DNA of 58,166 nt, from assembly GCA_018240325.1 (NCBI GenBank), contig JAFEFZ010000252.1, forward strand, positions 1 to 58,166, written 5' to 3'. A model generated the notes under the pieces. That model worked only from the letters and a program-made list of their open reading frames with translations. It had not been told where the DNA came from and made no database searches. This DNA comes from Pseudomonadota bacterium (lineage in GTDB: Bacteria > Pseudomonadota > Gammaproteobacteria > Burkholderiales > Burkholderiaceae_C). Shown here piece after piece: positions 11,462 through 20,322 of the stretch (positions within the stretch are counted from its first letter, which is position 1; each line of letters starts with the position of its first letter). The position numbers and the translations under genes are program-made.

Positions 11462-12942
11462 CACGCAGCCTCCTGCTGGCGGCCGGTGCCGGCCTGGCGC
11501 TGTCCGGCTGCGGCCTGCTCGCGCCGCCGGTGGCGATGCCGCCGCAGACGCTGCCGCAGGCGCAGGCCCCGGCGGCCTGGTACGCGCCGCTGCCCGCCGC
11601 CGCCCCGCAGCCGTCGGCGCCGGCCGCGGCCGAAACCGCCCGCGCCGCCGCGCTGCGCCAGTGGTGGCAGCAGTTCGACGACCCGGTGCTGGTGGCGCTG
11701 ATCGACGCCGGCCAGGCGGCCAGCCCGACGATCGCCGCCGCCGCGTCGCGCATCGAGCAGGCGCGTGCGGCGAGCACCGCCGCCGATGCGGCGCTGATCC
11801 CCTTCGTCAACGCGCAGGGCGGCGCCAGTGTCGCGAGCCGCAACCTGATCCTGCCGGGCATGACGAACGCCAGCCTGAGCCTGCAGGCCGGCTGGGAGAT
11901 CGACCTGTTCGGCGCCGGCCGCGCCGGTGCCGACGCGGCGGCCGCGCGGCTCGAAGCCTCCGAGGCCGGCTGGCACGACGCCCGCATCGCGGTGGCCGCC
12001 GAGACCGGCAGCACCTACAACACGCTGCGCGGCTGCGAGGCGCTGGTGGTGCAGACCGAGGCCGACGTGCGCTCGCGCGAGGAGACGGCGCGCGTCACCA
12101 CGCTCGCGGTCCAGGCCGGCATGATGGCCCCGGCCAGCGGCGCGCTCGCCCGCGCCAGCGCCGCGCAGGGCCGCAGCCTGCTCGCGGCGCAGCGCGCGCA
12201 GTGCGAGCAGCTCGTCAAGGCACTGGTGGCGCTGACGGCGCTCGACGAGCCGGCGTTGCGCGCCCGGCTCGCGCCCGGCCACGCGCGCCAGCCGCTGCCG
12301 GCGACGATCGAGGTCGAGCGCGTGCCCGGCCAGGCGCTGGCGCAGCGCCCTGACCTGGCCGCCGCCGAGCGCCAGGTGCTGGCCGCCGCCGACGACACCG
12401 CGCGCGCGCAGGCGCAGCGCTACCCGCGCATCGCCATCGCCGGCTCGGTGGGCCCGGCCCTGCTGCGGGTGCAGGACAACTCGACCAGCGGCAACCTGTG
12501 GACGATCGGGCCGCTGCAGATCACGCTGCCGCTGTTCAACGGCGGCACGCTCGTGGCCAACGTGGTGGCGGCGCGCGCGCGCTACGACGAGGCGCTCAGC
12601 GCCTACCGCGCCGCGGTGCGCGGCGCGGTGCGCGAAGTCGAATCGGCGCTGGTGTCGCTGGACAGCAGCGCGCGCCGCGAGGCCGACCTGGCGGTCGCGA
12701 TCGAGGGCTTCGAGGCTTCGCTGCAGGCCACCGATGCGCGCTTCCGCGGCGGCCTGGGCAGCCTGTTCGACCTGGAAGAGGCGCGCCGCAGCCTGCTGGT
12801 GGCGCGCAGCTCGCAGGTGGACCTGCAGCGCGAGCGCGTCGCCGCGTGGATCGCGCTGTACCGCGCGCTCGGCGGCGGCTGGACGCCCGCCGACGACCTG
12901 CCGGTTGCCGCGGCAAAGCCGGCCGGCAACGCGCCTCCCTGA
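11458..12942 (+). CDS. RND efflux outer-membrane factor lipoprotein (NodT/OprM family)
   Basis: TolC-like outer-membrane channel (494 aa) forming the exit duct of a tripartite efflux pump. The signal peptide ends in a lipobox (ALSGC, Cys at about residue 18), predicting an acylated outer-membrane lipoprotein. Two duplicated outer-membrane-efflux domains follow at about residues 70-260 and 290-480, including WEIDLFGAGR and LPLFNGGTLVANV typical of the family. It overlaps the tetR stop by 4 bp and is followed 60 bp later by the adaptor gene. Substrate cannot be deduced. Confidence 0.93.
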   Translation: MTRSLLLAAGAGLALSGCGLLAPPVAMPPQTLPQAQAPAAWYAPLPAAAPQPSAPAAAETARAAALRQWWQQFDDPVLVALIDAGQAASPTIAAAASRIEQARAASTAADAALIPFVNAQGGASVASRNLILPGMTNASLSLQAGWEIDLFGAGRAGADAAAARLEASEAGWHDARIAVAAETGSTYNTLRGCEALVVQTEADVRSREETARVTTLAVQAGMMAPASGALARASAAQGRSLLAAQRAQCEQLVKALVALTALDEPALRARLAPGHARQPLPATIEVERVPGQALAQRPDLAAAERQVLAAADDTARAQAQRYPRIAIAGSVGPALLRVQDNSTSGNLWTIGPLQITLPLFNGGTLVANVVAARARYDEALSAYRAAVRGAVREVESALVSLDSSARREADLAVAIEGFEASLQATDARFRGGLGSLFDLEEARRSLLVARSSQVDLQRERVAAWIALYRALGGGWTPADDLPVAAAKPAGNAPP

Positions 12943-13002
12943 TCGACCCCGATTCGACCCCAATTCCCGCAAGCCGGCGCGCCGCGCCGTTGCCCGACGA
13001 CG

Positions 13003-14172
13003 ATGCCAGCCCTCCTCGACCGATTCCCCGCGGCCCGGCACACGTGGCCGGCCCTGGCCCTGGCGGCCCTGAGCCTGGCGGCCGCGCTCGCCGTGCGCGC
13101 CGCCGACGACAAGGCCGCGCCCGCCGCGGCGCGGCCGGCGCTGACGGTCAGCACGGTGCGCCCGCAGCCGAGCACCCTGCCGTTGGGCATCGGCGCCAAC
13201 GGCAGCATCGCCGCCTGGCAGGAGGCGATCATCGGCACCGAAGCCAACGGCCTGCGGCTGGCCGAGGTGCGCGTCAACGTCGGCGACCCGGTCAAGCGCG
13301 GCCAGGTGCTCGCCACCTTCAAGCCCGACATGGTGCAGGCCGACGCCGCGCAGATCCGCGCCACCGTGGCCGAAGCCGAAGCGGCGCTGGCCGAGGCCTC
13401 GGCCAACGCGGCGCGCGCGCGCACGCTGCAGGATTCGGGCGCGATCAGCGACCTGCAGATCAACCAGTACCTGACCGCCGAGCGCACCGCGCAGGCGCGG
13501 CTCGACGCGCACCGCGCGCAAGCCCGGGTGCAGCAGCTGCGCGTCGCCCAGACCCAGGTGCTGGCGCCCGACGACGGCGTGATCTCGGCGCGCAGCGCCA
13601 CCGTCGGCGCGGTGCTGCCGGCGGGCACCGAGCTGTTCCGCATGATCCGCCAGGGCCGGCTCGAGTGGCGCGCCGAGGTCGCGGCGAGCGACCTGAAGTC
13701 GATCCGGCCCGGCATGGCGGTGCGCGTGACGCCCTCGGGCGGCAGCCCGGTGGCCGGCAAGGTGCGCATGGTCGCGCCCACGGTGGACCCGCAGACGCGC
13801 AACGGCATCGTCTATGTCGACCTGGCGCCTTCGGCCGAAGCGCGCGCCGGCATGTTCGCGCGCGGCGAGTTCGAGATCGGCACGAGCCGGGGGCTGACGC
13901 TGCCGCAGAGCGCGGTGCTGCTGCGCGACGGCTTCAGCACCGTGCTGCAGCTCGGCGCTGACGACCGGGTGCGCAGCGTGAAGGTCACCACCGGCCGGCG
14001 CGCGGGCGAGCGCATCGAGATCACCGGCGGGCTCCCCGCCGACGCGCGCGTGGTCGCCTCGGGCGGCGGCTTCCTCAGCGACGGCGACCTGGTGCGCGTG
14101 GTCGATGCGGCCGCCGGCGCGAGCGCCCAGGCCCGGGCTGCAGCGCCGGCGGCCTCGGCCGTTCGGCGCTGA
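13003..14172 (+). CDS. RND efflux periplasmic adaptor (membrane fusion protein)
   Basis: Periplasmic adaptor (389 aa) linking the inner-membrane pump to the outer-membrane channel. A hydrophobic N-terminal segment ending in AVRAAD (about residues 15-34) is a signal peptide or anchor. The biotinyl-lipoyl-like halves surround a short alpha hairpin at about residues 105-175 (VNVGDPVKRGQVLATF, then VLAPDDGVISARSATVGAVL), followed by beta-barrel and membrane-proximal domains. The short hairpin and the absence of a lipobox resemble MdtA-like adaptors. It lies 11 bp upstream of the permease gene. The C-terminal 25 residues are Ala-rich. Confidence 0.92.
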   Translation: MPALLDRFPAARHTWPALALAALSLAAALAVRAADDKAAPAAARPALTVSTVRPQPSTLPLGIGANGSIAAWQEAIIGTEANGLRLAEVRVNVGDPVKRGQVLATFKPDMVQADAAQIRATVAEAEAALAEASANAARARTLQDSGAISDLQINQYLTAERTAQARLDAHRAQARVQQLRVAQTQVLAPDDGVISARSATVGAVLPAGTELFRMIRQGRLEWRAEVAASDLKSIRPGMAVRVTPSGGSPVAGKVRMVAPTVDPQTRNGIVYVDLAPSAEARAGMFARGEFEIGTSRGLTLPQSAVLLRDGFSTVLQLGADDRVRSVKVTTGRRAGERIEITGGLPADARVVASGGGFLSDGDLVRVVDAAAGASAQARAAAPAASAVRR

Positions 14173-14183
14173 AGGGGCGCGCG

Positions 14184-17100
14184 ATGGCGATCAACGTTTC
14201 GTCCTGGTCGATCCGCAACCCGACCCCGGCGATCCTGTTCTTCGTGATGCTGACGCTGGTCGGCGTGCTCGGCTTTCGGGCGATGAAGATCCAGCAGTTC
14301 CCCGACGTCGAGCTGCCGACGGTGGTCGTGAGCGCGCAGCTGCCGGGCGCGTCGCCGGCGCAGCTCGAGACCGAGGTCGCGCGCAAGATCGAGAACTCGG
14401 TGGCGACGCTGCAGAACGTCAAGCACATCTACACCAAGGTGCAGGACGGCACCGTCACCACCACCGTCGAGTTCCGGCTGGAAAAACCGATCCAGGAGGC
14501 GCTGGACGACGTGCGCTCGGCGGTGTCGCGCATCCGCGCCGACCTGCCCGGCGACCTGCGCGACCCGGTGATCAACAAGATGGAGCTGTCGGGGCTGCCG
14601 ATCCTGACCTACACGGTCGCGTCCGACCGGATGGACGAGGAGTCGCTGAGCTGGTTCGTCGACAACACCGTGATCAAGGCGATGCTGGGCGTGCGCGGCG
14701 TCGGCGCGGTGGCGCGGGTGGGCGGCGTCACGCGCGAGGTGCGCGTCGAGATCGACCCGCTGCGGCTGCAGGCGCTCAACGCCACCGCGGCCGACATCTC
14801 GCGCCGGCTGCGCCAGGTGCAGCAGGAAGCCTCGGGCGGGCGCGCCGACGTGGGCGGCGCCGAGCAGTCGGTGCGCACCATCGCCACGGTGCAGACCGCC
14901 GAGGAGCTGGCGGCGATGGAGATCGCGCTGTCCGACGGCCGCCGCATCCGGCTCGACCAGGTCGCCCATGTGCACGACACGGTGGCCGAGCGCCGCTCGG
15001 CCGCGCTGCTGGACGGCCGGCCGGTGGTCGGCTTCGAAGTCACGCGCAGCCGCGGCGCCGGCGAGGTCGAAGTGGCCGCCGGCGTACGCGCCGAGCTGGA
15101 CAAGCTGAAAGCCGCGCACCCCGATGTCAGCTTCACCGAGGCCTTCAACTTCGTCGACCCGGTGGTCGAGAACTACCAGGGCTCGTTCGCGCTGCTGTAC
15201 GAAGGCGCGCTGCTGGCGGTGCTGGTGGTGTGGCTGTTCCTGCGCGACTGGCGCGCGACGCTGGTCGCCGCCACCGCGCTGCCGCTGTCGGTGATTCCGA
15301 CCTTCGGCGCGATGTACTTCATGGGCTTCACGATCAACGTCGTCACGCTGCTGAGCCTGTCGCTGGTGGTCGGCATCCTGGTGGACGACGCGATCGTCGA
15401 GATCGAGAACATCATGCGCCACCTGCGCATGCCCGCCGCCGGGCCGCCCCAAGGCGGGCAGCCCCCCTCGGGGGACGGGGCCGGCGCAGCCGTCCCGCTG
15501 GGGGCAGTGGTCTACAAGACGCCGTACCAGGCGGCGATGGAGGCGGCCGACGAGATCGGGCTGGCGGTGATCGCCACCACCTTCACGCTGATCGCGGTGT
15601 TCCTGCCCACCGCGTTCATGAGCGGCGTGCCGGGCAAGTTCTTCGTGCAGTTCGGCTGGACGGCGGCGATCGCGGTGTTCTTCTCGCTGGTGGTGGCACG
15701 CATGCTCACGCCGATGATGGCGGCGTACCTGCTGCGCCGGCCGAAGCGTGAGCACCGCGAACCGCGCTGGCTGGCCACCTACCTGCGCTGGGCGCAGTGG
15801 TGCCTGAAGCACCGCGTCAAGACTACGCTCGCGGCCGCGGCCTTCTTCATCGGCTCGTTCGCGCTGGTGCCGCTGCTGCCCACCGGCTTCCTGCCGCCCG
15901 ACGACCTGTCGCAGACCCAGGTGACGGTGTCGCTGGAGCCGGGCGCGACCTTCGAGCAGACCTTCGCCGCGGCTGAAGCCGCGCGCGCGCTGGTGCAGCG
16001 CAACCCGCACGTGAAGCTGGTCTACACCGCGATCGGCGGCGGCATGACCGGCGGCGACCCCTTCGCGATGATGGGCGCGGCCGAGGTGCGCACCGCGACG
16101 CTGACGCTGAACCTGACGCCGCGCGCCGAGCGCGGCGGCGTGACCAAGCAGCAGGTCGAGGCCGACCTGCGCGAGCGGCTGCAAGCACTGCCCGGCGCGC
16201 GCGTGAAGGTCGGCTTCGGCGGCTCGTCGGAGAAGTACGTGCTCGTGCTCGCCGGCGAGGACGGCCGCGTCCTCGCCGACCATGCGCGCCGGGTCGAGCA
16301 GGAACTGCGCACGATCCCCGGCATCGGCAACGTGACCTCCACGTCGAGCCTGGTGCGGCCGGAACTGATCGTGCGCCCCGACTTCGCGCGTGCGGCCGAC
16401 CTGGGCGTGACTTCGGCAGCGATCGCCGACACGCTGCGCATCGCCACCGCCGGCGACTACGACCAGGCGCTGCCCAAGCTGAACCTGGCGCAGCGCCAGG
16501 TGCCGGTGGTGGTCAAGCTCGAGGCCGACGCGCGTACCGACCTCGAACTGCTGGGGCGGCTCGCGGTGCCCGGCACCCACGGGCCGGTGCGGCTCGGCAA
16601 CGTCGCCACGCTCGAGATCGCCGGCGGGCCGGCGCAGATCGACCGCTACGACCGGCTGCGCAACATCAACTTCGAGATCGAGCTCAACGGCCAGCCGCTG
16701 GGCGAGGTCGAGGCCGCGGCGCTGGCGCTGCCCAGCCTGAAGCAGCTGCCGCCGGGCGTGACCCAGACCACCGTGGGCGACGCCGAGGCGATGGCCGAGC
16801 TGTTCGACAGCTTCGCGCTGGCGATGGCCACCGGCGTGCTGTGCATCTACATCGTGCTGGTGCTGCTGTTCCACGACTTCGTGCAGCCGGTGACGATCCT
16901 GGCGGCGCTGGTGCTGTCGATCCCGGGCGCCTTCCTGGCGCTGTTCGTCACCCGGACGGCGATCTCGATGCCGTCGATGATCGGGCTGATCATGCTGATG
17001 GGCATCGCCACCAAGAACTCGATCCTGCTGGTCGAGTACGCGATCATGGCGCGGCGCGAGCGCGGCCTGCCGCGGCTGGAAGCGCTGCTCGACGCCTGCC

Positions 17101-17378
17101 GCAAACGCGCGCGGCCGATCGTGATGACCACGATCGCGATGGGCGCGGGCATGATGCCGATCGCGCTCGGGCTGGGCACCGACCCGAGCTTTCGCGCGCC
17201 GATGGCGATCGTCGTGATCGGCGGGCTGATCACCTCGACCTTCCTGAGCCTGCTGGTGATCCCGGTGGTCTTCACCTACGTCGATGACGCGGTGCAGGGC
17301 ATCCGGCGGCGGCTGCAGCGGCGCACGCGCCAACCCGGCGGCGGCGCGCCGCTGCCCGGCGCCGCGCACGAGCGCTGA
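14184..17378 (+). CDS. RND efflux permease with an in-frame repeat insertion
   Basis: Inner-membrane proton/drug antiporter of the AcrB/MdtB superfamily (1064 aa) energising the tripartite pump. Twelve membrane helices in two repeats are visible: TM1 near residue 15, TM2-TM6 at about 340-520, TM7 near 555, and TM8-TM12 from about 880. The TM4 proton-relay motif is present (GILVDDAIVEIENI). Just after it, at about residues 417-442, lies an extra Gly/Pro/Ala-rich segment (PAAGPPQGGQPPSGDGAG and onward) encoded by a GC-rich repeat also found elsewhere in the window; downstream the normal helix resumes at YKTPYQAAMEAADEIG. The insertion falls in the cytoplasmic TM4-TM5 loop and keeps the frame, so the pump may still work. 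Substrate unknown. Confidence 0.95.
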   Translation: MAINVSSWSIRNPTPAILFFVMLTLVGVLGFRAMKIQQFPDVELPTVVVSAQLPGASPAQLETEVARKIENSVATLQNVKHIYTKVQDGTVTTTVEFRLEKPIQEALDDVRSAVSRIRADLPGDLRDPVINKMELSGLPILTYTVASDRMDEESLSWFVDNTVIKAMLGVRGVGAVARVGGVTREVRVEIDPLRLQALNATAADISRRLRQVQQEASGGRADVGGAEQSVRTIATVQTAEELAAMEIALSDGRRIRLDQVAHVHDTVAERRSAALLDGRPVVGFEVTRSRGAGEVEVAAGVRAELDKLKAAHPDVSFTEAFNFVDPVVENYQGSFALLYEGALLAVLVVWLFLRDWRATLVAATALPLSVIPTFGAMYFMGFTINVVTLLSLSLVVGILVDDAIVEIENIMRHLRMPAAGPPQGGQPPSGDGAGAAVPLGAVVYKTPYQAAMEAADEIGLAVIATTFTLIAVFLPTAFMSGVPGKFFVQFGWTAAIAVFFSLVVARMLTPMMAAYLLRRPKREHREPRWLATYLRWAQWCLKHRVKTTLAAAAFFIGSFALVPLLPTGFLPPDDLSQTQVTVSLEPGATFEQTFAAAEAARALVQRNPHVKLVYTAIGGGMTGGDPFAMMGAAEVRTATLTLNLTPRAERGGVTKQQVEADLRERLQALPGARVKVGFGGSSEKYVLVLAGEDGRVLADHARRVEQELRTIPGIGNVTSTSSLVRPELIVRPDFARAADLGVTSAAIADTLRIATAGDYDQALPKLNLAQRQVPVVVKLEADARTDLELLGRLAVPGTHGPVRLGNVATLEIAGGPAQIDRYDRLRNINFEIELNGQPLGEVEAAALALPSLKQLPPGVTQTTVGDAEAMAELFDSFALAMATGVLCIYIVLVLLFHDFVQPVTILAALVLSIPGAFLALFVTRTAISMPSMIGLIMLMGIATKNSILLVEYAIMARRERGLPRLEALLDACRKRARPIVMTTIAMGAGMMPIALGLGTDPSFRAPMAIVVIGGLITSTFLSLLVIPVVFTYVDDAVQGIRRRLQRRTRQPGGGAPLPGAAHER
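15435..15507 (+). repeat. Dispersed GC-rich repeat, copy inside the RND permease gene
   Basis: Contains the core CCGCCGGGCCGCCCCAAGG, then a CCCCCCTCGGGGG hairpin and a second GC hairpin-like stretch (ACGGGGCCGGCGCAGCCGTC), in the same order as the intergenic copies near 21345 and 37690. It sits wholly within coding sequence and supplies about 25 extra residues. Boundaries are approximate. Confidence 0.7.
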
Positions 17379-17486
17379 TCGATCGGCGCGCGTCGCCGGC
17401 AAAGCGCGCGCTGATCGAGGTTTCGCCGCGCGCAGGGCCGGGGGACAATCGGCGCCGGCTCACGTTCCCGCATCGCGGCGCAGTTC

Positions 17487-18218
17487 ATGGACGACCCGAT
17501 CCCCACGCTCGAAGCGCGCCCGCAGGCGCATGTGCACCTGATCGGCGGCGAGAAGGGCGGCGTCGGCAAGTCGATGGTCGCGCGGCTGCTGGCGCAGTAC
17601 CTGATCGACCACGAGCTGCCCTTCGTCGGCTTCGACACCGACCGCTCGCACGGCGCACTGCTGCGCTTCTACGCCGGCTACGCGTCGCCGGCGCTGGTCG
17701 ACCGCTACGAGGCGCTGGACCTGATCATCGAATCGTGCATCGACCAGCCCGGCCGGCGCGTGCTCGTCGACCTGGCCGCGCAGACCCACGAGCCGCTGGC
17801 CAAGTGGATGGACGAATCCGGCGTGCTCGACCTGGCCGACGTGTCGGGCGTGGCGATCCACTACTGGCACGTGATGGACAACGGCCGCGACTCGGTAGAC
17901 CTGCTGCGCAAGCTGCTCGACCGCTTCGGCCGCCGGCTGGCCTACGTGATCGTGCGCAACCAGCTGCGCGGCGACGACTTCGCGCTGCTCGAGCAATCGG
18001 GCGAACTGGCGCGCGCGGCCGAGCTGGGCGCGCGCGTGATCGACCTGAAGCGGCTGCACGACGCGGTGGTGCAGAAGATCGACGCCGCCAACGCCAGCTT
18101 CTGGGCGGCGAAGAACGCCTCCGCGCAGGGCGGCGCCGGCCTGGGCCTGATGGAGCGCCAGCGCCTGAAGCTGTGGCTGGCGCACGCCTACGCCGAGATC
18201 GAGCGCGCCGGGGTGTAG
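17487..18218 (+). CDS. ParA/MinD-family P-loop ATPase
   Basis: Putative cytoplasmic ATPase (243 aa) of the SIMIBI ParA/MinD class. A deviant Walker A motif GGEKGGVGKS lies at about residues 20-29, followed by switch-I-like FVGFDTDRSHG and a Walker B-like RVLVDLAAQ near residue 91. Family members position plasmids, chromosomes or large protein complexes. No ParB partner or centromere-like repeat array is seen nearby, so the cargo is unknown. It follows the RND permease by 108 bp on the same strand and converges with a ClC channel gene 32 bp downstream. Some relatives are annotated as mobilisation proteins, but nothing else here suggests a mobile element. Confidence 0.75.
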   Translation: MDDPIPTLEARPQAHVHLIGGEKGGVGKSMVARLLAQYLIDHELPFVGFDTDRSHGALLRFYAGYASPALVDRYEALDLIIESCIDQPGRRVLVDLAAQTHEPLAKWMDESGVLDLADVSGVAIHYWHVMDNGRDSVDLLRKLLDRFGRRLAYVIVRNQLRGDDFALLEQSGELARAAELGARVIDLKRLHDAVVQKIDAANASFWAAKNASAQGGAGLGLMERQRLKLWLAHAYAEIERAGV

Positions 18219-18250
18219 CGCAGCAGCCACGCCGGCCGCCCGCGCCGGTG

Positions 18251-19621
18251 TCAGGGCCCGCCTCGCCCGCCGCGGCGCATGAGCAAGCGCCGCACCGCGC
18301 CGAGCCAGCGCAGCACCCCCCACGACAGTTGCACCTTCTCGTGGCCGACAGGCTGGTCGGCCGGCGCGGTGAACCAAGCCGTCTTCGGGTAGGCCAGATG
18401 CTGTGCCGGGTACACGCTGCGGTGCCCGATCATCAGGTAGGCGGCGACGCAGGCTCCGGCCACGTACAGGGTCGAGCCGCCGCCGAACAGCTCGATGCCC
18501 ATCAGCATCGCCGCGATCGGCGTGTTCGACGCCGACGCGACCACCGCCACCATGCCGACTGCCGCACCCTGCGCCGCCGTCAGCCCGAGCCACGGCCCGA
18601 AGGCGCCGCCGGCCACTGCGCCGATCACGAACTGCGGCGTGACGATGCCGCCGTACCAGCCCGAGCCCAGCGTCACCGCGACGAACAGCGCCTTCCACAG
18701 GAAGGCGAGATGGGGCACGCTCTCGCCCAGCAGGGCGCGCTCCATCAGCGGCAGGCTCAGGCCCAGGTAGTCGGCCGGCAGCACCGCCACCAGCGCCGCG
18801 AGCACCACGCCGCCCGCCAACGGCACGAGCGGCGGCCAGATGCCCAAGCGCGCACGCAGCCGGTCGAAGCCCTGCCGTACCAGGTGCAGCAGCTCGACGA
18901 ACCAGGACGCCGCCACGCCGCACAGCACGCCCATCAGCACCGTCTTCAGGAACAGCAGCTCGGTGAAGCGCGCGTCGAAGGCGATCCGGTATTCGGGGTA
19001 GGGCACGCCCCAGAAGCGGCTGACGACGAACGACGTGACGCCGGCGACGATGCCGGGGAACAGGAAGTCGTGGCGGATGCGGCCGATGGCGAGCATCTCG
19101 ATGCCGTAGATCGCGCCCGCGATCGGCGTGCCGAACACGCTCGCGAAGCCGGCGCTCACCCCGCACGCGACCAGGCGCTTGCGCAGCTCCGAATTCAGCC
19201 GCAACACCTGGCCCACGCCCGCCGCGGCGCCGGCACCGAGCTGCGAGCATGGGCCTTCCTTGCCGGCCGAGCCGCCGCAGCCGAGCGTGATCAGCGCCGC
19301 CAACGGCTTGACCCACAGCGTGGCCAGCGGCATGCGGCCGCGCTGCTCGTTGACCGCCACGATCGGCTCGTCGCGCAGGCCGCTGCGGTCGAGCCGCATC
19401 GCGTAGTGCAGCAGCAGGCCGTTGCCCAGCCCGCCGGCGACGAGCAGAGCCGCCTGCAGGCCCCAGGGCGCGTCGTACAACCGCCCTTCGGTCCGGAACA
19501 GTGCGCCCAGGAACAGGCTGCACGCGGTGCCGACGATCGCGCCGGTGCCGATCGCCAGCACCAGCCACAGCGCCACGGTGGCCAGCATCACCAGCGGTTC
19601 GGCAGGGCTGAATCGGCGCAT
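18251..19621 (-). CDS. ClC family chloride channel/transporter
   Basis: Polytopic inner-membrane protein (456 aa) with the ClC fold, moving chloride or another anion, possibly coupled to protons. The second filter motif is present as GSAGKEGPCSQLG, keeping the gating glutamate, and the third as GWYGGIVTPQFVIGA. The canonical first motif GSGIP is not recognisable; the corresponding region reads DEPIVAVNEQRGRM. Ten or more hydrophobic segments run through the protein. The frame is open upstream to 19699, but the ATG at 19621 directly before the first membrane helix is preferred. Ion specificity is unknown. Confidence 0.85.
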   Translation of the reverse strand: MRRFSPAEPLVMLATVALWLVLAIGTGAIVGTACSLFLGALFRTEGRLYDAPWGLQAALLVAGGLGNGLLLHYAMRLDRSGLRDEPIVAVNEQRGRMPLATLWVKPLAALITLGCGGSAGKEGPCSQLGAGAAAGVGQVLRLNSELRKRLVACGVSAGFASVFGTPIAGAIYGIEMLAIGRIRHDFLFPGIVAGVTSFVVSRFWGVPYPEYRIAFDARFTELLFLKTVLMGVLCGVAASWFVELLHLVRQGFDRLRARLGIWPPLVPLAGGVVLAALVAVLPADYLGLSLPLMERALLGESVPHLAFLWKALFVAVTLGSGWYGGIVTPQFVIGAVAGGAFGPWLGLTAAQGAAVGMVAVVASASNTPIAAMLMGIELFGGGSTLYVAGACVAAYLMIGHRSVYPAQHLAYPKTAWFTAPADQPVGHEKVQLSWGVLRWLGAVRRLLMRRGGRGGP

Positions 19622-19718
19622 CGGATGACGCTCGGGTCCGGCGGCCGGGTGCTGCGGGGCTCGGGTGAATGCCGAAGCGGTGTGCGGTGCGGCAGCCACG
19701 GCTGCGCGGGTGGCGTGC

Positions 19719-20249
19719 TCAGCCGGCCGGGGCGGCCGGCGGCACCCCGGTGTGCTCCAGCGCCAGCAGCCAGCGCTTGCGTGCCACGCCGCCGCCGTAG
19801 CCGGTCAGGCTGCCGTCGCTGCCGATCACGCGGTGGCAGGGCACGATCAGGCTGATCTTGTTGCGGCCGTTGGCGGCGGCCACCGCGCGCACGGCGGTGG
19901 GCCGGCCGACGGCGCGCGCCTGCTCGGCGTAGCTGCGCGTCTGGCCGTAGGGGATCGCCAGCAGCGCGCGCCAGGCCTGCAGCTGGAACGGCGTGCCGAC
20001 CAGGTCCAGCGGCAGGTCGAAGCTGCGCCGGTGCCCGGCGAAGTAGGCGGGCAGTTCGGCGCCCAGTTGCGCGGTCAGCGCGTTGGCGCCGGGCTGCGGC
20101 GGCCCGCCGCGCGCCCGCGCGACCTGATCCAGTTCGAGCGCCAGCCCCTGGGTGCCGGTGCTGAACTCCAGCAGGCACAGGCCCTGCGGCGACAGCAGCG
20201 CCGTCATGTCGCCCAGCGGCGTCGCGTAGGTGTGTGAAATCAGCGTCAT
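19719..20249 (-). CDS. ogt: Methylated-DNA--[protein]-cysteine S-methyltransferase
   Basis: Suicide DNA repair protein (176 aa) that removes alkyl groups from O6-alkylguanine. The active-site motif IVPCHRVIGSDGSLTGYGGG contains the acceptor cysteine at about residue 136, and the Arg-finger/helix-turn-helix region GTPFQLQAWRALLAIPYGQT precedes it. There is an N-terminal ribonuclease-H-like domain but no Ada metal-binding domain, so it is Ogt-like. Monocistronic or loosely linked to the DUF488 gene 73 bp upstream. Confidence 0.95.
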   Translation of the reverse strand: MTLISHTYATPLGDMTALLSPQGLCLLEFSTGTQGLALELDQVARARGGPPQPGANALTAQLGAELPAYFAGHRRSFDLPLDLVGTPFQLQAWRALLAIPYGQTRSYAEQARAVGRPTAVRAVAAANGRNKISLIVPCHRVIGSDGSLTGYGGGVARKRWLLALEHTGVPPAAPAG

Positions 20250-20322
20250 CGGGCTGCGTGGATTGCGGGCGTCGCGACCGGCAGCGCCGCGCAGGCCGCG
20301 CGCCGGGCGGGGCCGGGCGCGG

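Noticed and set aside
10903-13521. Minus-strand frame of about 870 codons opposite the tetR-type gene and outer-membrane factor
   Set aside because: Composition typical of antisense frames and no recognisable motif; the plus-strand genes are convincing.
13812-17402. Open frame of about 1200 codons on the minus strand opposite the RND permease and adaptor
   Set aside because: It is rich in Arg, His, Gln and Ala with no family motif, and is fully antisense to clearly recognisable genes; stop codons are rare in GC-rich antisense frames.
17487-18218. Plasmid partition locus or integrated plasmid suggested by the ParA-like gene
   Set aside because: No ParB, replication initiator, relaxase or integrase is present around it.
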